Positions 52,011 through 61,990 of a DNA stretch of 64,000 nucleotides are shown piece after piece (within the stretch, counting starts at the first letter, position 1; each line of letters opens with the position of its first letter). A program made the position numbers and the translations under genes. The stretch is from contig JBBHKE010003381.1 of the NCBI GenBank assembly GCA_037447655.1, positions 64,001 to 128,000 of the forward strand. The letters are read 5' to 3'. The DNA comes from Zygnema cylindricum (lineage: Eukaryota > Streptophyta > Zygnematophyceae > Zygnematales > Zygnemataceae). A model generated the notes under the pieces. The model did no database searches and was not told the origin of the DNA. It saw only the letters and a list, made by a program, of their open reading frames with translations.

Positions 52011-53237
52011 TGAAATTCTATGGGCTCCATTGCCCACAGAATTCGCAGATCTAATAGAAGCTAATCTAGATAATGCCGACCCCAAGTTGATATAAAGCCA
52101 AATGAATTATCCCTTGACAATCAGAAACCCAATACACCTTCACCCTTGTGAAGAGAAGACCTTCTGTGTGCTCAGTTCCACCATACAATGCAAAGCTTGA
52201 ATATGTGTTTTGGACAATATTCCCCACTTTTACTTTCCCACTGAATAAATGCCACCTTAGCACGCAAAGACTCTGACCGACTACACCATTGTGTAGCTTG
52301 GACTCCCCTGAGTCTGCACCAAAAAAATCACCGAATTTGCTCACCCGAGCATTAAGTTATGGCTGGTCAAAGATGATCTTTATAGTTAAAAGCTCTCTTA
52401 GAGAGAGGTACCTAAATATCACTAAGTCTTGGTTTGCCTACTCACGACTACCTACTACTAAACCCTAGTCTAATAAGAACAGTATATAGTACAAGAAGGT
52501 ACAATGGGAGATGTACTTATTGTACGGCCATTGTAAGACATGGTCTACAACGTGACACCTGTCAAATCGGGAGCCATGGTTCCTCTTCCCATCTTCTCCG
52601 GTATCAAATAATATGACGCCACGTGGCACCGCGTGATGCTATCTCCGAATGCCGCCATAAGCTCACTTCGCGTGGCGGCTACAATGTTGGCCGTTCGATC
52701 AAAACATATTTTACACGATTCAGATTCGCGTAGATGCATGAATTGTTCCTCTTTGTTAGTCTGGTGTTAATAAGCTGTCACGTTAATGTTTATTAATCTT
52801 TGAAACCCGTCACGTTTCGTTAATGCCTTATTGGATAAGGCATACCACTACAAATATTTCTATAGATCCTGGTTCAAATCTGGTCTAGAGCAGCTTTTGG
52901 TTATTTGTTAACTGTTTAGAATTCTCTACTTGTACACTTATAAATACCTATTGTACCTTACGCATCTCATCCTTGCCTCTAAGCTATAGGCTAAAGCTAA
53001 CGACTTTTAAGATGGTAGGTACCAGGATCAAATCCTGATTCTCGCAGTCCTATTTTGGTACAAACTAAGAATTAACCTATCTTCTTTAGACAGCCATGGC
53101 TCTAGCTCTCTCTCTGGTCTTCAGTGACTGCAACAGGTATGGAGACCGGAGAGAGTTGAGCGAGAAGCAGGTTGCCTTTGCTGACTTACTCTATTTATTT
53201 TTCCAACGCAGACCTAGAAAATACATAAATTTCAACA
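52011..53237 (-). repeat. solo copia LTR inserted at the end of the E4 5' LTR (1227 bp)
   Basis: On the minus strand it starts TGTTGAAATTTATG and ends CATAGAATTTCA. Flanks TGGCA (52006-52010) and TTGCA (53238-53242) match at 4 of 5. It includes CCACGTGGCACC near 52618, a tRNA-like block at about 52985-53045 (GGATCAAATCC core) and the GTGGAACTGAGCACACAG block. No internal region remains, so LTR-LTR recombination probably removed it. Confidence 0.86.
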
Positions 53238-53246
53238 TTGCACATT

Positions 53247-54176
53247 ATGGGTACACCATCTAGGGTGCCCATATTTAATGGAGCTGGCTTCATATATTCG
53301 GAAAGTATGATGACAGGAGCTCTATGTGAGAAACGGTTTTGGGGAATAGTGAGTGGACGAGTGAGGCGTCCATCCACTCTTGGGATACCTTTAGGGTTTA
53401 CAGGAGGCAGATTCACTAGAGATGCAAATCCATCTTCAACGGAGGAGACAAAGGAAGAAAAAATGGTGGACAAAGGAAAGGAGAAGGAGACGACCACACC
53501 AATAACAACTGGTTCAGCATTCATATCACCTATTGCGAGGAACGAGGAGAATGATAGTGATACCTAGGACTTCAACATTATGGCGGCAAAGCACAACATC
53601 CTCCGCCATCTTCCCCAAGGACTTGCATGTCCTCATTTGCAGGTAGAAAGGGCATCCGATCTTTAGATGGCTCTCATAGGGATGTACCAACGTGGTATGA
53701 TTCAGCAAAAACAGTTGGCTGATCAAAAAGTTAAGGAATATGTATACAAAGGGGGGAAGATGTTGGATTTTTGCACTGAGCTTGCTACACTCTTCATGGA
53801 GCTAGAGAGTGCGGGAAAAGATTTTAGTGAAAAAGAAAAGGTTAACTGTTTACTGATGAAGTTACCCGATTAGTTCGAGAACATAGTCAACCGTGTGCAG
53901 GACTAGACGGACTCAAGGTGGATATGGAACTCAGTGGTAGGGATGATTCTTGTTCGGGAGAATACAATTGAGATCCGAAGGGGAGGAAAGAGTGGGCAAG
54001 CCTTGGCAGCTGGGACCGACTAGAGGAACAAGAATTCTTGGAGACCGGTCGGAAATTACGGTGAGGGGGAGCAGAAAAATCAGACCGACGAGTTCGGACC
54101 AAGGGCTCCCAAGAGTTTATGTCATTTCTATAAGAAACCAGGGCACTATATGGCGGAGTGCACTAAGCTAACCGAG
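53247..54176 (+). pseudogene. E4 gag, broken
   Basis: The ATG at 53247 lies in the primer-site sequence ATTATGGGTACA. The reading is MGTPSRVPIFNGAGFIYSESMMTGALCEKRFWGIVSG, then after a stop at 53565 AAKHNILRHLPQGL, VYKGGKMLDFCTELATLFMELESAGKDF, and the knuckle CHFYKKPGHYMAEC at 54119-54160. In the knuckle the second Cys is replaced by Tyr (CHFY), which should weaken zinc binding. Stops lie at 53565, 53664, 53873 and 53905. Confidence 0.85.
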
Positions 54177-54608
54177 CTTCAATTAAAGGAGGGGCAGACT
54201 GGTGGAACCCCGAGAGGAAAGAAAAAGGCCCTTGTGACACAAGTACATGAGGTGGAATCCGAAGACGAGGACGATGAGCTCTTATTGGATGAGGAGTTGG
54301 AAGCGACAAACGAGGTAGAAATTCCACGAAAGCAGAAATGTGCTTACGGTGGATTGAAAGGTGAAGCAGGCTGGATTGTAGATTCAGGTGCCTCCATGCA
54401 CATGTGTAAGGATAAACACCTGTTCACTAAGATAAGAAAGATTCCCACCATAGAGATAGAGTACGAGGATGGGAGGATAGTCACTACTACTCTTGTAGGA
54501 TCGGTAGATCTGAAAGTGTTAGTAGAAGGAAAGACATCCATAGTTACATTCTCCGATGTATTGTTTATTCCGGAGCTGAACAAAAACCTCATCTCTACGT
54601 CTGTATAA
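54150..54608 (+). pseudogene. E4 protease region (152 aa open)
   Basis: Acidic linker (ESEDEDDELLLDEELEA), then EIPRKQKCAYGGLKGEAGWIVDSGASMHMCKD. The Asp-Ser-Gly active site is intact near residue 75. The pre-integrase block VLFIPELNKNLISTSV ends at TAA 54606-54608, where E2 continues with LDDKEF. Confidence 0.87.
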
Positions 54609-55560
54609 GATGATAAGGGTTTTGATAATAGCACTACGAAAGGAGTATTTACTACTAGTTTTGAGGAGGAAATCTATTTCACTACTGAAAAAGGTAGCAA
54701 AGGGATGTTTAGGCTAATTTTAAGCAATGAAAAGAAGAAACTTTATTATGCTTGTGTTCATGATATTATGATGTGGCATAAGAGGCTTAGGCATGTGAAT
54801 CTAGATAAGCTAAGAGAGATGAAAAAAATTGGAGTGGTGGAAGGAATTCAGTTCAGTGAGAGTGAGAATCTAAGTGATTTTAGTGGATGTGCTCAAGGTA
54901 AAGCACACAGGTTACCCTTTCCCGAAACAGCCACCTATAGGGGAGAAAAAATTCTAGATTTAGTATACACAGATATTTTGGGACCGGCCAAAGTGCCCTC
55001 ACCGGGGGGGAAGAGATTTATGATCACTATCACTGATGATTGGTCTCGGTATTCCAGGGTGTTTTTTTTGAAAAACAAGTCAAAAACTCAGGATTGTTAT
55101 GGACAATATAAAGCATGGAGCGAAAAACTCCATGAAACACGAATCAAGAGAGTAAGGAGTGATAATGGTGGAGAGTATACTTCTAACCAGTTTGAGGATT
55201 TTCTGAGGGAAGATGGAGTTCAACACCAAAAGACAGATCTAGAAAACCCGGAACAGAATGAGGTGGCTGAACGATTAAATAGGACACTAAGTGAAAGTGC
55301 TAGAAGTATGTTATCGGATAAGAAGATAGGAAAAAGGTTTTGGGCAGAAGCAATGTATTGTGCTACTTACCTCAAAAATAGAGTCCTTACCTCAGCTATA
55401 AAAGATCAAACACCTTATGAGAGATAGACCAGCCAAAAACCAGACATATCTCACTTAAAGGTTTTCGGCAGTCAAGTATTCAGTCTAGATACACATCGGT
55501 CTAATTGGAAGCTAGATCCTAAAGGAAAACCGGGATACTTATTAGGATATGATGAGGATG
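54609..55560 (+). pseudogene. E4 integrase (240 aa open core)
   Basis: The open part is 54705-55427. The zinc finger HKRLRHVNLDKL...DFSGCAQG has lost its first Cys (Phe in place of the Cys in DDCSGCAQG of E2). The core keeps VYTDILGP, RSDNGGEYTSNQFEDFL and EVAERLNRTL, where the usual NGVAER reads NEVAER. A TAG at 55425-55427 replaces the Trp of YERWVGR. The tail continues to GYLLGYDEDVKEYRVYDL. Confidence 0.87.
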
Positions 55561-56083
55561 TGAAAGAATATAGAGTCTATGATCTAAAAAGGGAAGATAT
55601 AATCTTAGTAAAGCATCTATTAGTTATGGATGAAGGAAAGTCCGTGGATCCTTTCAAGTATACAAAGTCAGTAAAAATCAGATTTGAGTCAGGAAATTCC
55701 GATGACTTTGAACTTCCTAACTATCCACGTTTTAAAGAAGATGACATTCTTGCAATTACAAATCAGACCGAAAAGAACTCAGCTGCGGAAACCAACTCAA
55801 CCCGAAGCGGAAGACGTGGTAAAAACTGATTCAGAATTAACGGATAGGGGAGAAGCCCAGATTGTTCAAAGGACCCACGAGAACTATCTATTCTAGCGAC
55901 AGATTTTGAGGGGGGAAGGAGAAGTAGCAAAAGATTGCAAGAAAAACAGGTTAATAACAAGGTAACAAAACTATCTTATCATAATGAACCTCAAACTCAT
56001 GGAGAGGCGATGTCTTGTCCAGAAAGGAACCAGTGGAAGACAACCATAAATTAGGAGATGGCCTCAATAAAGGCTGCTGATAC
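55561..56083 (+). pseudogene. E4 INT-RT linker, shifted
   Basis: Low-complexity acidic linker (SVKIRFESGNSDDFELP) with a frame change near 55800. It then covers the LSYHNEPQTHGEAMSCPERNQWKTTIN region matching SYLEAVNSLEKERWIRAIN of E2. Stops occur near 55828, 55895 and 56053. Confidence 0.7.
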
Positions 56084-57540
56084 TTGGGAGCAGGTGAACT
56101 ATGGGTTTTCAAATTAAAACTGAACCCGGATAACACCATTGAGCGTTATAAAGCCCGATTAGTGGCAAAAAGTTTTACACAGAAAGAAAGAATCGACTAC
56201 GAGGAAACCTTTGCCCCGGTCGTCAAATTTCCCTCCGTTCACATACTTCTCAATCTCGCAGCAGCGGAAGACATGCAGGTGCACCAGATGGACATCAAGA
56301 CAGCCTTTTTGCATGGAGAATTGGAAAAGGAGATCTTCATGAGACAACCTAAAGGATTTGTGGAGGAAGGTGAGGAGAGTAAGGTATGCCAGCTGATTAA
56401 ATCTCTTTACGGTTTGAAACAAGCGCCTCGACACTAGAAAAAGAAACTTGATGAGTTTCTTACCGGTCTGGGATATATCTGGATCAGCTCAGATCACTCA
56501 ATCTATGTTTTTGAAGATGAGGAAGGTGTTATATTTATTGCAATTTATGTTGATGATTTGCTTGTTTTAAGTAAATCAATTAAAAAAATTAATAAACTGA
56601 AAACTGATCTTAAGGGGAGATTTGAAATGAAGGATATGGGGGAAGCAAAATTCATTTTGGGAATTTAAGTAGAAAGAGACCGAGAAAGAAAGATTATAAG
56701 ATTGACTTAAAAGGAAGCAATAGGGAACATAGTAGAAAAATTTTAGATGGATAAAGCTAATAGTTGTACAACTCCAATGGAGTTAAAGAAGGGAAGTGAG
56801 GGGAGTGAAGAAGAAAAAGTCATGGTCTTAAACGAGGAATTAAGTCCTGAAGAACAGAAGTTCATGCAGACTATTCCTTACAAGCAACTAATGGGAAGCC
56901 TAATCTATTTTATGAATTGTACCCGGCCGGATTTAGCTGCGGCTGTAGGAGTGCTGAGTAGAAGTCTAAATGCTCCCACTAAGAAGGATTAGGAGGCAGC
57001 TAAGAGAGTTCTTGGATATTTGATAGGAACTAGGGATCTATGGTTGCATTTGGGTGGGGAGAATACTGACATCACTACTTGGAGTGATGCCACTTATAGT
57101 GATGCTTTGATGAGGAGATGTACTTCTGGATATCTATTATATATGGGTGATGGGGCTTGCTGTTCGAGTAGCAAACAGAAAAAGGTTATTGCTCAGTCCA
57201 CCATGGAGGCTGAGTATATGGCCTCTTACTCTGCTGTAAAAGAATTAATGTGGGTCAAGTCTTTGCTTGGTGAGCTTGGTTACCTTAAGACTGGTGTGCA
57301 TAATTTTTTTTGTGATAATCAGGCAGCAATCGCTATTTCTACCAATTCTAAACATCTAAAGTTAAACACATGGACATTAGACTTAGTTTTGTTAGAGAGA
57401 AAGTAAAAAACAAAATAATCAGTTTAGAGTACCGACCAGATAGCAAGATGGTTGCAGATATGATGACCAAACCTGTTCTTCCCCTAAGCAAATTTTCTGT
57501 TGGGAGGAGTGTGGTCTTAAATTAAAGATTGACTAGAAAA
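56084..57540 (+). pseudogene. E4 reverse transcriptase/RNase H, broken
   Basis: RT motifs: VFKLKLNPDNTIERYKARLVAK, FAPVVKFPSVHILLNLAAAEDMQVHQMDIKTAFLHGE, LYGLKQAPRH and YVDDLLVLSKS. RNase H: WSDATYSDA, STMEAEYMASYSAV, FFCDNQAAIAIS and VADMMTKPV. In-frame stops at 56435 (Trp to TAG), about 56668, 56707 and 56741 (Gln to TAA, TAA, TAG) and 56990 (Trp to TAG) break it. A frame change at about 57355 precedes the last part. Active-site acids survive. Confidence 0.88.
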
Positions 57541-57549
57541 TAAGGGGAT

Positions 57550-58221
57550 TGTAGAAATTGATGGTTCATTTTTAAGTATTTTCTAGGTCCAAATTAAAAT
57601 ACAGAAAAAAGCCGAGGCGGTATATCGCTAACTTCTCTCTCCAACTCACTTCTCTCTCCAACTCCTACACTTGTTGCGGTCACCAAAAAGTTGGAGAGGA
57701 AGCTAGAGCCATGGCTACCTAGGTTATCCAAAGGTTTACGGGAAATAGATTAGTTGATATACGAATAGGTAGGTTTATTTGCTAAAAGGATATGTCGAAA
57801 CCAGGATTTGATCATGGTACGTGCCCACCCGTCACAACGCCAGCGCCTAGTAGACTTATACGTTAAGTCTGTCAGAGTGATACATACTATAGGGTTTGAT
57901 ATTTATTTAAATGTTGCCACGTAGGAAAATTCATTTAACAGGGGATGTTTACGGATACATAGATCCAATTATGTAAACGTACGGATTTCGGAATGGATAA
58001 GAAACGAGTACCGCGTATTTTGTAACTTTTACGAAACAAATACCGCACAACCATTTATGATGGCTACGATTGAATCTGCATTTAATCGGGCGGTCGGAAT
58101 GAAAGCCACGATCTTGGAAGGGATTCTCGACGGTTTGTGATCATCGCCACATTGGATGACATGTGGCACGATTACGTTGGATCGCGGCATCTCCGATGAT
58201 TACGGGACCTAATCCAGATAT
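57550..58221 (+). repeat. E4 3' LTR, first 672 bp
   Basis: Preceded by the purine tract AAAATAAGGGGA. It starts TGTAGAAATTGATGG and aligns with 50937-51600. It ends at CCAGATAT where E3 starts. The missing part should lie right of E3, beyond the window. The equivalent uninterrupted site in the 5' LTR is CCAGATATGACATG at about 51591. Confidence 0.9.
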
Positions 58222-59051
58222 TGTTGTTCTACAACCACTGGTGCAGGTGGAGGAGCAGCAGTAGTAGTAGAAGTAGACATGATACGCTCTTAGAAGCTAT
58301 CAAGAATCCTACCAAACAGCTGTTCTTAAGTGATCACCAATTCTTATACAAGCATCCAAATCTCACAAAACTCCATCAGAATATAGAGTAACATAAACAC
58401 TGACAACTCCCAAAGTTTCAGCACAATTCACCCAACAACACTCAAGATATAATACTCAGAAGTTTCCCAAAAACTGTCTGCAGTTTTACTACTTGGAAGT
58501 CTGGATACATAAAAATGTTCTAAGTCCTAAGTCTTATACTTTCGGTGTTCTACCGCCGATAACAGTGTACCTGAGATATACGTCCAGAATCAACCCACCT
58601 ACTGAGATCTACGTGTTCTTGATCGTGCCAACCCAATCTATCATTGTACAGTCAATATTACTCAGAATCTATATTAAGTTACTGTACAAATACTTGTCGG
58701 CTAAGTCACTTGTGATACTCTTATGAATCTCGTCCGTTGACTAGATTCATATTAATCGCAGCTGCGTTGTCCCGTACCGGATCACATTTATATGACCCGC
58801 GGCTGCGGTGTCCTGCACCAAATCATATCCAAGATAGTAGCAGCTGCGTTGTCTGTACGGATCTTATCCAAAGTGACCGCAGCTGCGTTTGTCCTGTCAG
58901 TATCGCAGCTTCGCTGCTGCGCTGCTCTGCTGCTGCGCAGCTCTGCTGTATAGCAGCTGCGCTGCTCTTCCGTATAGCAGCTGCGCTGCTGTCTGTATAG
59001 TTGCTGCGCTGCTGCGCTGCTCTGAGACTGAGAGCTTTCCAAAAGACAACA
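58222..59051 (-). repeat. E3 3' LTR (830 bp)
   Basis: Left part aligns with 63308-64000 almost base for base. On the element strand it follows the purine tract CTTTAAGGGAG and starts TGTTGTCTTTTGG. It contains a dense CAGCTGCG/GCAGC segment (58757-59025). It also carries the complement of an ATG-initiated Ser/Thr/Ala/Pro-rich peptide at 58222-58280, the same codons that begin gag at the other end. Confidence 0.92.
58757..59030. repeat. CGCAGCTGCG-rich array in the E3 LTR
   Basis: At least five GCAGCTGCG or near copies between 58757 and 58895, then a run of alternating GCTGCGCTGCTCTGCTG units to 59025. Spacing in the first part is about 30-45 bases. It is matched in the right LTR from 63843. 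The units are self-complementary. Confidence 0.85.
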
Positions 59052-59146
59052 CTCCCTTAAAGCTTTAGACTCAGTATACCAGCGCAGCTGCGGTGATAAA
59101 CTAGCGCAGTATTGCAGCATAGCAATATAGCAGTGCAGCAATTCAA
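59052..59146 (-). other. E3 3' untranslated region and purine tract
   Basis: Between the RNase H stop and the LTR. CTTTAAGGGAG on the element strand lies next to the LTR start and is the likely plus-strand primer. Some GCAGC repeats extend here (59080-59140). Confidence 0.7.
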
Positions 59147-59494
59147 CTATTCACTTAATCCCACTGCTTCCCTACAATACTTCAGCTTAGGAGCAGGAAA
59201 AGCTTTAGTGAGCATATCAGCAATCATTTTTGCATCTAGTAAGTAACATAATTTAATCACTCTAGAGAACACTTTTTCTCTTACAAAGTGTAATTGAACA
59301 TCCATATGCTTGCTTTTGAAGTGATGACTTGGGTTAGAAGCAATGGTAATGGCAGCCTGGTTATCACACCAGATCACCTGTGGACCAACTTGCATGTATC
59401 CTAGTTCTTGTAACATGGATTTTACCCATAAGAGTTCTTTGAGGGCCGAGCTTGCTGCCATATATTCCGATTCCATTGTCGATTGTGCTGTCAC
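59147..59494 (-). CDS. E3 RNase H, C-terminal part (115 aa)
   Basis: STMESEYMAASSALKELLWVKSML, IWCDNQAAITIASNPSHHFKSKHMDVQLHFVREKV and KMIADMLTKAFPAPKLKYCREAVG are typical copia RNase H with Glu and Asp catalytic residues. It is separated from the upstream RT frame only by a TAA at about 59496-59498, where related elements have Gln (SSKQQKV). Confidence 0.88.
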   Translation of the reverse strand: MTAQSTMESEYMAASSALKELLWVKSMLQELGYMQVGPQVIWCDNQAAITIASNPSHHFKSKHMDVQLHFVREKVFSRVIKLCYLLDAKMIADMLTKAFPAPKLKYCREAVGLSE

Positions 59495-59497
59495 CTT

Positions 59498-61093
59498 TTA
59501 AAGTTTGCTGCTCCAGCAGCAAGTACCGTTCCCAATTTGTAGAACGAATCCCGTGGTAGATTTTCGGCTTGGCATGTCGCCATAGCTTGCATCACTCCAT
59601 GTTTGCAGCTTGACTTCTCCTCCGCCTAGAGTGAGTTTGAGATCTTTAGTTCTTGCCAAATATCTTAAGACTCTCTTTGCTGCATCCAGATCAGATTTTC
59701 TCGGATTTTCTAGACTCCTACTCAGTACCCCGACTGCTGCAGCAATGTCAGGACGGGTACAGTTCATGAAGTATATTAAGCTTCCCACTATCTGTCTATA
59801 AGGTATTATTGCCATATGATCATTCTCCCCTGATTCTAAATACTCGCTAACAATAACACCTGGTTCTGTCTCTTCTCCCTCTAACTTCTGCCGAAACTCC
59901 ATTGGAGTTAAACACCCTTTTGCCCCCCGCATTCTGTACTCATTTAACATGTTTCCAATAGCCTCTTTTTGAGTCAATTTTATTATTTTCTTATTTCTGT
60001 CCCTCTGTACCTGGATACCCAAAATATATTTTGCCTCACCGAGGTCTTTCATCTCGAACCGTGAGTTTAGAGCAGTTTTGATTTTGTTAATTTCAGCCAT
60101 TGATTTGCTAATTAATAGCAAATCATCTACATATACCGCTATATACACTATCCCATTTTCACCGTTTAGAACGTAGACAGAGTGATCAGAACTTATCCTT
60201 TGAAATCCTAGACTAGTCAAGAATTCATCAAGCTTTATATTCCACTGTCTCGGGGCCTGTTTCAGGCCGTACAAAGATTTTAGCAACTTGCATACTAAGT
60301 GCTCTTTTCCTGGTTCTACATACTTTTCAGGCTGCTGCATGTAAGTGGTCTCTTCTAGTTCTCCATGCAAAAAGGCCGTTTTTACATCCATCTGATGAAT
60401 TTCCATATCTTCTATAGCAGCTAGGGACAGCAAAATCCTAACTGTTGGAAATCTTACAACCGGAGAAAATGTTTCTTCAAAATCAAATCTTTCTTTTTTA
60501 TTATACCCTTTTGCCACAAGTCTGGCCTTATAGCGTTCAATGGTGTTATCGTAATTTAACTTCACCTTGAATACCCATTTGCTGTCGATCGCTTTTCGGT
60601 CCGGAGGAAGGTCCACAAGCTCCCATGTTTGAGTCTCCATGATCCACTTCATTTCGTCGTTTGCCGCCTCAATCCAGTGATTCCGCTCTGGTGATGAGAA
60701 AGCTTCTTGGATGGTCAAGGGCTCCCTTGAGACTGCCGAGTAGGCAAAGTGAGAGCTTGCTTGCAGGCGGCTGCTTGATCTTCTTCCTTTCGGAAATTCT
60801 GAGGCTGATATCGTCAGATCCCGCGCATTGCAATGATTGCGCTGGTTGCGCTGGTTGCGATCCGTGTCTTGCTGATTGCGCTGGTTGCGATCCGTGTGTT
60901 CGTAATTGCGCTGGTTGTGTTCCGTCTGTATGGACTGCTCTTGGTCTGTGTGGACCCGAAGTTGGTGAGGAAGTTGGAGGGAGTCTGATTCCTGAGTCAT
61001 TACCGGAGTTTGTGCAATCTGCGGGACAAGTTCTTGCATGCAATCTAAGATGACATACTCCTGTACTTTCTGTTGCCTTTGCTGCTCTGTCAT
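59498..61093 (-). CDS. E3 reverse transcriptase and RNase H start (531 aa open frame)
   Basis: Starts in the INT-RT linker. Residues about 55-95 contain a short repeat (HTDRNQRNQ, DTDRNQRNQ) encoded by an imperfect GTTGCGCTG minisatellite. The RT region begins at about residue 165 (KWVFKVKLNYDNTIERYKARLVAKGY) and has HQMDVKTAFLHGELEE, LYGLKQAPRQW and YVDDLLLISKS, then GSLIYFMNCTRPDIAAAVGVLSRSL. RNase H begins WSDASYGDMP. All RT active-site residues are present. An in-frame TAG separates it from integrase upstream. Confidence 0.92.
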   Translation of the reverse strand: MTEQQRQQKVQEYVILDCMQELVPQIAQTPVMTQESDSLQLPHQLRVHTDQEQSIQTEHNQRNYEHTDRNQRNQQDTDRNQRNQRNHCNARDLTISASEFPKGRRSSSRLQASSHFAYSAVSREPLTIQEAFSSPERNHWIEAANDEMKWIMETQTWELVDLPPDRKAIDSKWVFKVKLNYDNTIERYKARLVAKGYNKKERFDFEETFSPVVRFPTVRILLSLAAIEDMEIHQMDVKTAFLHGELEETTYMQQPEKYVEPGKEHLVCKLLKSLYGLKQAPRQWNIKLDEFLTSLGFQRISSDHSVYVLNGENGIVYIAVYVDDLLLISKSMAEINKIKTALNSRFEMKDLGEAKYILGIQVQRDRNKKIIKLTQKEAIGNMLNEYRMRGAKGCLTPMEFRQKLEGEETEPGVIVSEYLESGENDHMAIIPYRQIVGSLIYFMNCTRPDIAAAVGVLSRSLENPRKSDLDAAKRVLRYLARTKDLKLTLGGGEVKLQTWSDASYGDMPSRKSTTGFVLQIGNGTCCWSSKL

Positions 61094-61156
61094 TTGAAAT
61101 AAATCTATGGAGTCTAGTTCATCCTTAACAATGATGTTTCTAGCTACAACTATTTT

Positions 61157-61990
61157 CTACTTTTCAAACACAAAGACTCTATAACCTTTCGAGTGATCAT
61201 CATATCCTAACAGAATACCCGGTAATCCCTTCGGTTCCCTTTTCCATCTATCTGTAGACGTATCCAATATAAAGCATTGACTACCAAAGACCTTGAAATG
61301 GCTAACATCTGGTTTGCTACCCGTCCAAATTTCGTAAGGAGTTGTTTCTACCGATCTTGATCCTATCCTATTTTTAATATAAACTGCACAATTTAGAGCC
61401 TCAGCCCCGAATTTCAGATCCACACCTTTATCGGCGAGCATAGGTCTAGAGCTTTCCGTGAGAGTTATATTCAGCCGTTCCGACACCCCATTTTGTTCCG
61501 GTGAATATGGAACAGTCAGTAGATGACTAATGCCTTCCTCGAGTAAAAAGGTTTCAAACTCTTTTGATGTATATTCACCACCATTGTCCGATCTGAGCTG
61601 CAAAATAGATGAATTATGAAGTTTTTCAGCCCATGCTTTATAGTGTTTCAAGTGACCAAACACTTCACTCTTCTCCTTCATGAAGTAAACTTTTGTAAAC
61701 CGTGAGAAATCATCTGTGAAGGTGACCATATATTTCATTCCTCCGGCAGAAGGAACCTTCGCCGGACCAAAGACATCCGAATGAATTTGTTGTAAAAGTT
61801 TGGTCGACCGATGCTCAGACTCGTTAGGAAATGGCAATCTGTGGATTTTGCCTAAAGCGCAACCATCGCAAGTTTTGACCGGCCCATCTGTGATTGATAC
61901 ACCCTCTATCTTTCCAGCAACAACCATTTTTTTCAAACTATCATAGTTGACATGGCCTAATCTTTTATGCCACAACTCATCTGAGTGCAA
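61157..61990 (-). CDS. E3 integrase (277 aa open frame)
   Basis: Zinc finger HSDELWHKRLGHVNYDSL...CDGCALGK (HHCC complete). The core has IHSDVFGPAKVPS, RSDNGGEYTSKEF and EQNGVSERLNITL, where the usual ERxNRT has Ile for Arg. The tail has KVFGSQCF and LGYDDHSKGYRVFVFE. The upstream protease frame is one base out of register near 61985. The Met at 61990 is internal, not a real start. Confidence 0.91.
   Translation of the reverse strand: MHSDELWHKRLGHVNYDSLKKMVVAGKIEGVSITDGPVKTCDGCALGKIHRLPFPNESEHRSTKLLQQIHSDVFGPAKVPSAGGMKYMVTFTDDFSRFTKVYFMKEKSEVFGHLKHYKAWAEKLHNSSILQLRSDNGGEYTSKEFETFLLEEGISHLLTVPYSPEQNGVSERLNITLTESSRPMLADKGVDLKFGAEALNCAVYIKNRIGSRSVETTPYEIWTGSKPDVSHFKVFGSQCFILDTSTDRWKREPKGLPGILLGYDDHSKGYRVFVFEK

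Larger units (their letters stand above)
50937..58221 (+). mobile_element. copia element E4 (3' LTR interrupted by E3)
   Basis: Plus-strand copia inserted in G3: 5' LTR 50937-52010, a foreign solo LTR at 52011-53237, primer site about 53243-53254, gag-pol 53247-57540, and 3' LTR from 57550 cut at 58221 by E3. The family is related to E1/E2 but distinct in its LTR. At least ten in-frame stops are present. Confidence 0.9.

Noticed and set aside
53565-57000. An alternative genetic code in which TAG/TAA are read as amino acids
   Set aside because: Stops replace Trp, Gln, Lys, Arg, Glu and Asp residues at different sites and are absent in sister copies, so they are decay mutations.
58222-58280. 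A second, tandem E3 gag start left of the 3' LTR
   Set aside because: The same codons are at 63308-63366 and both lie inside the LTR; the homology ends exactly at the LTR end, so it is simply the other LTR copy.
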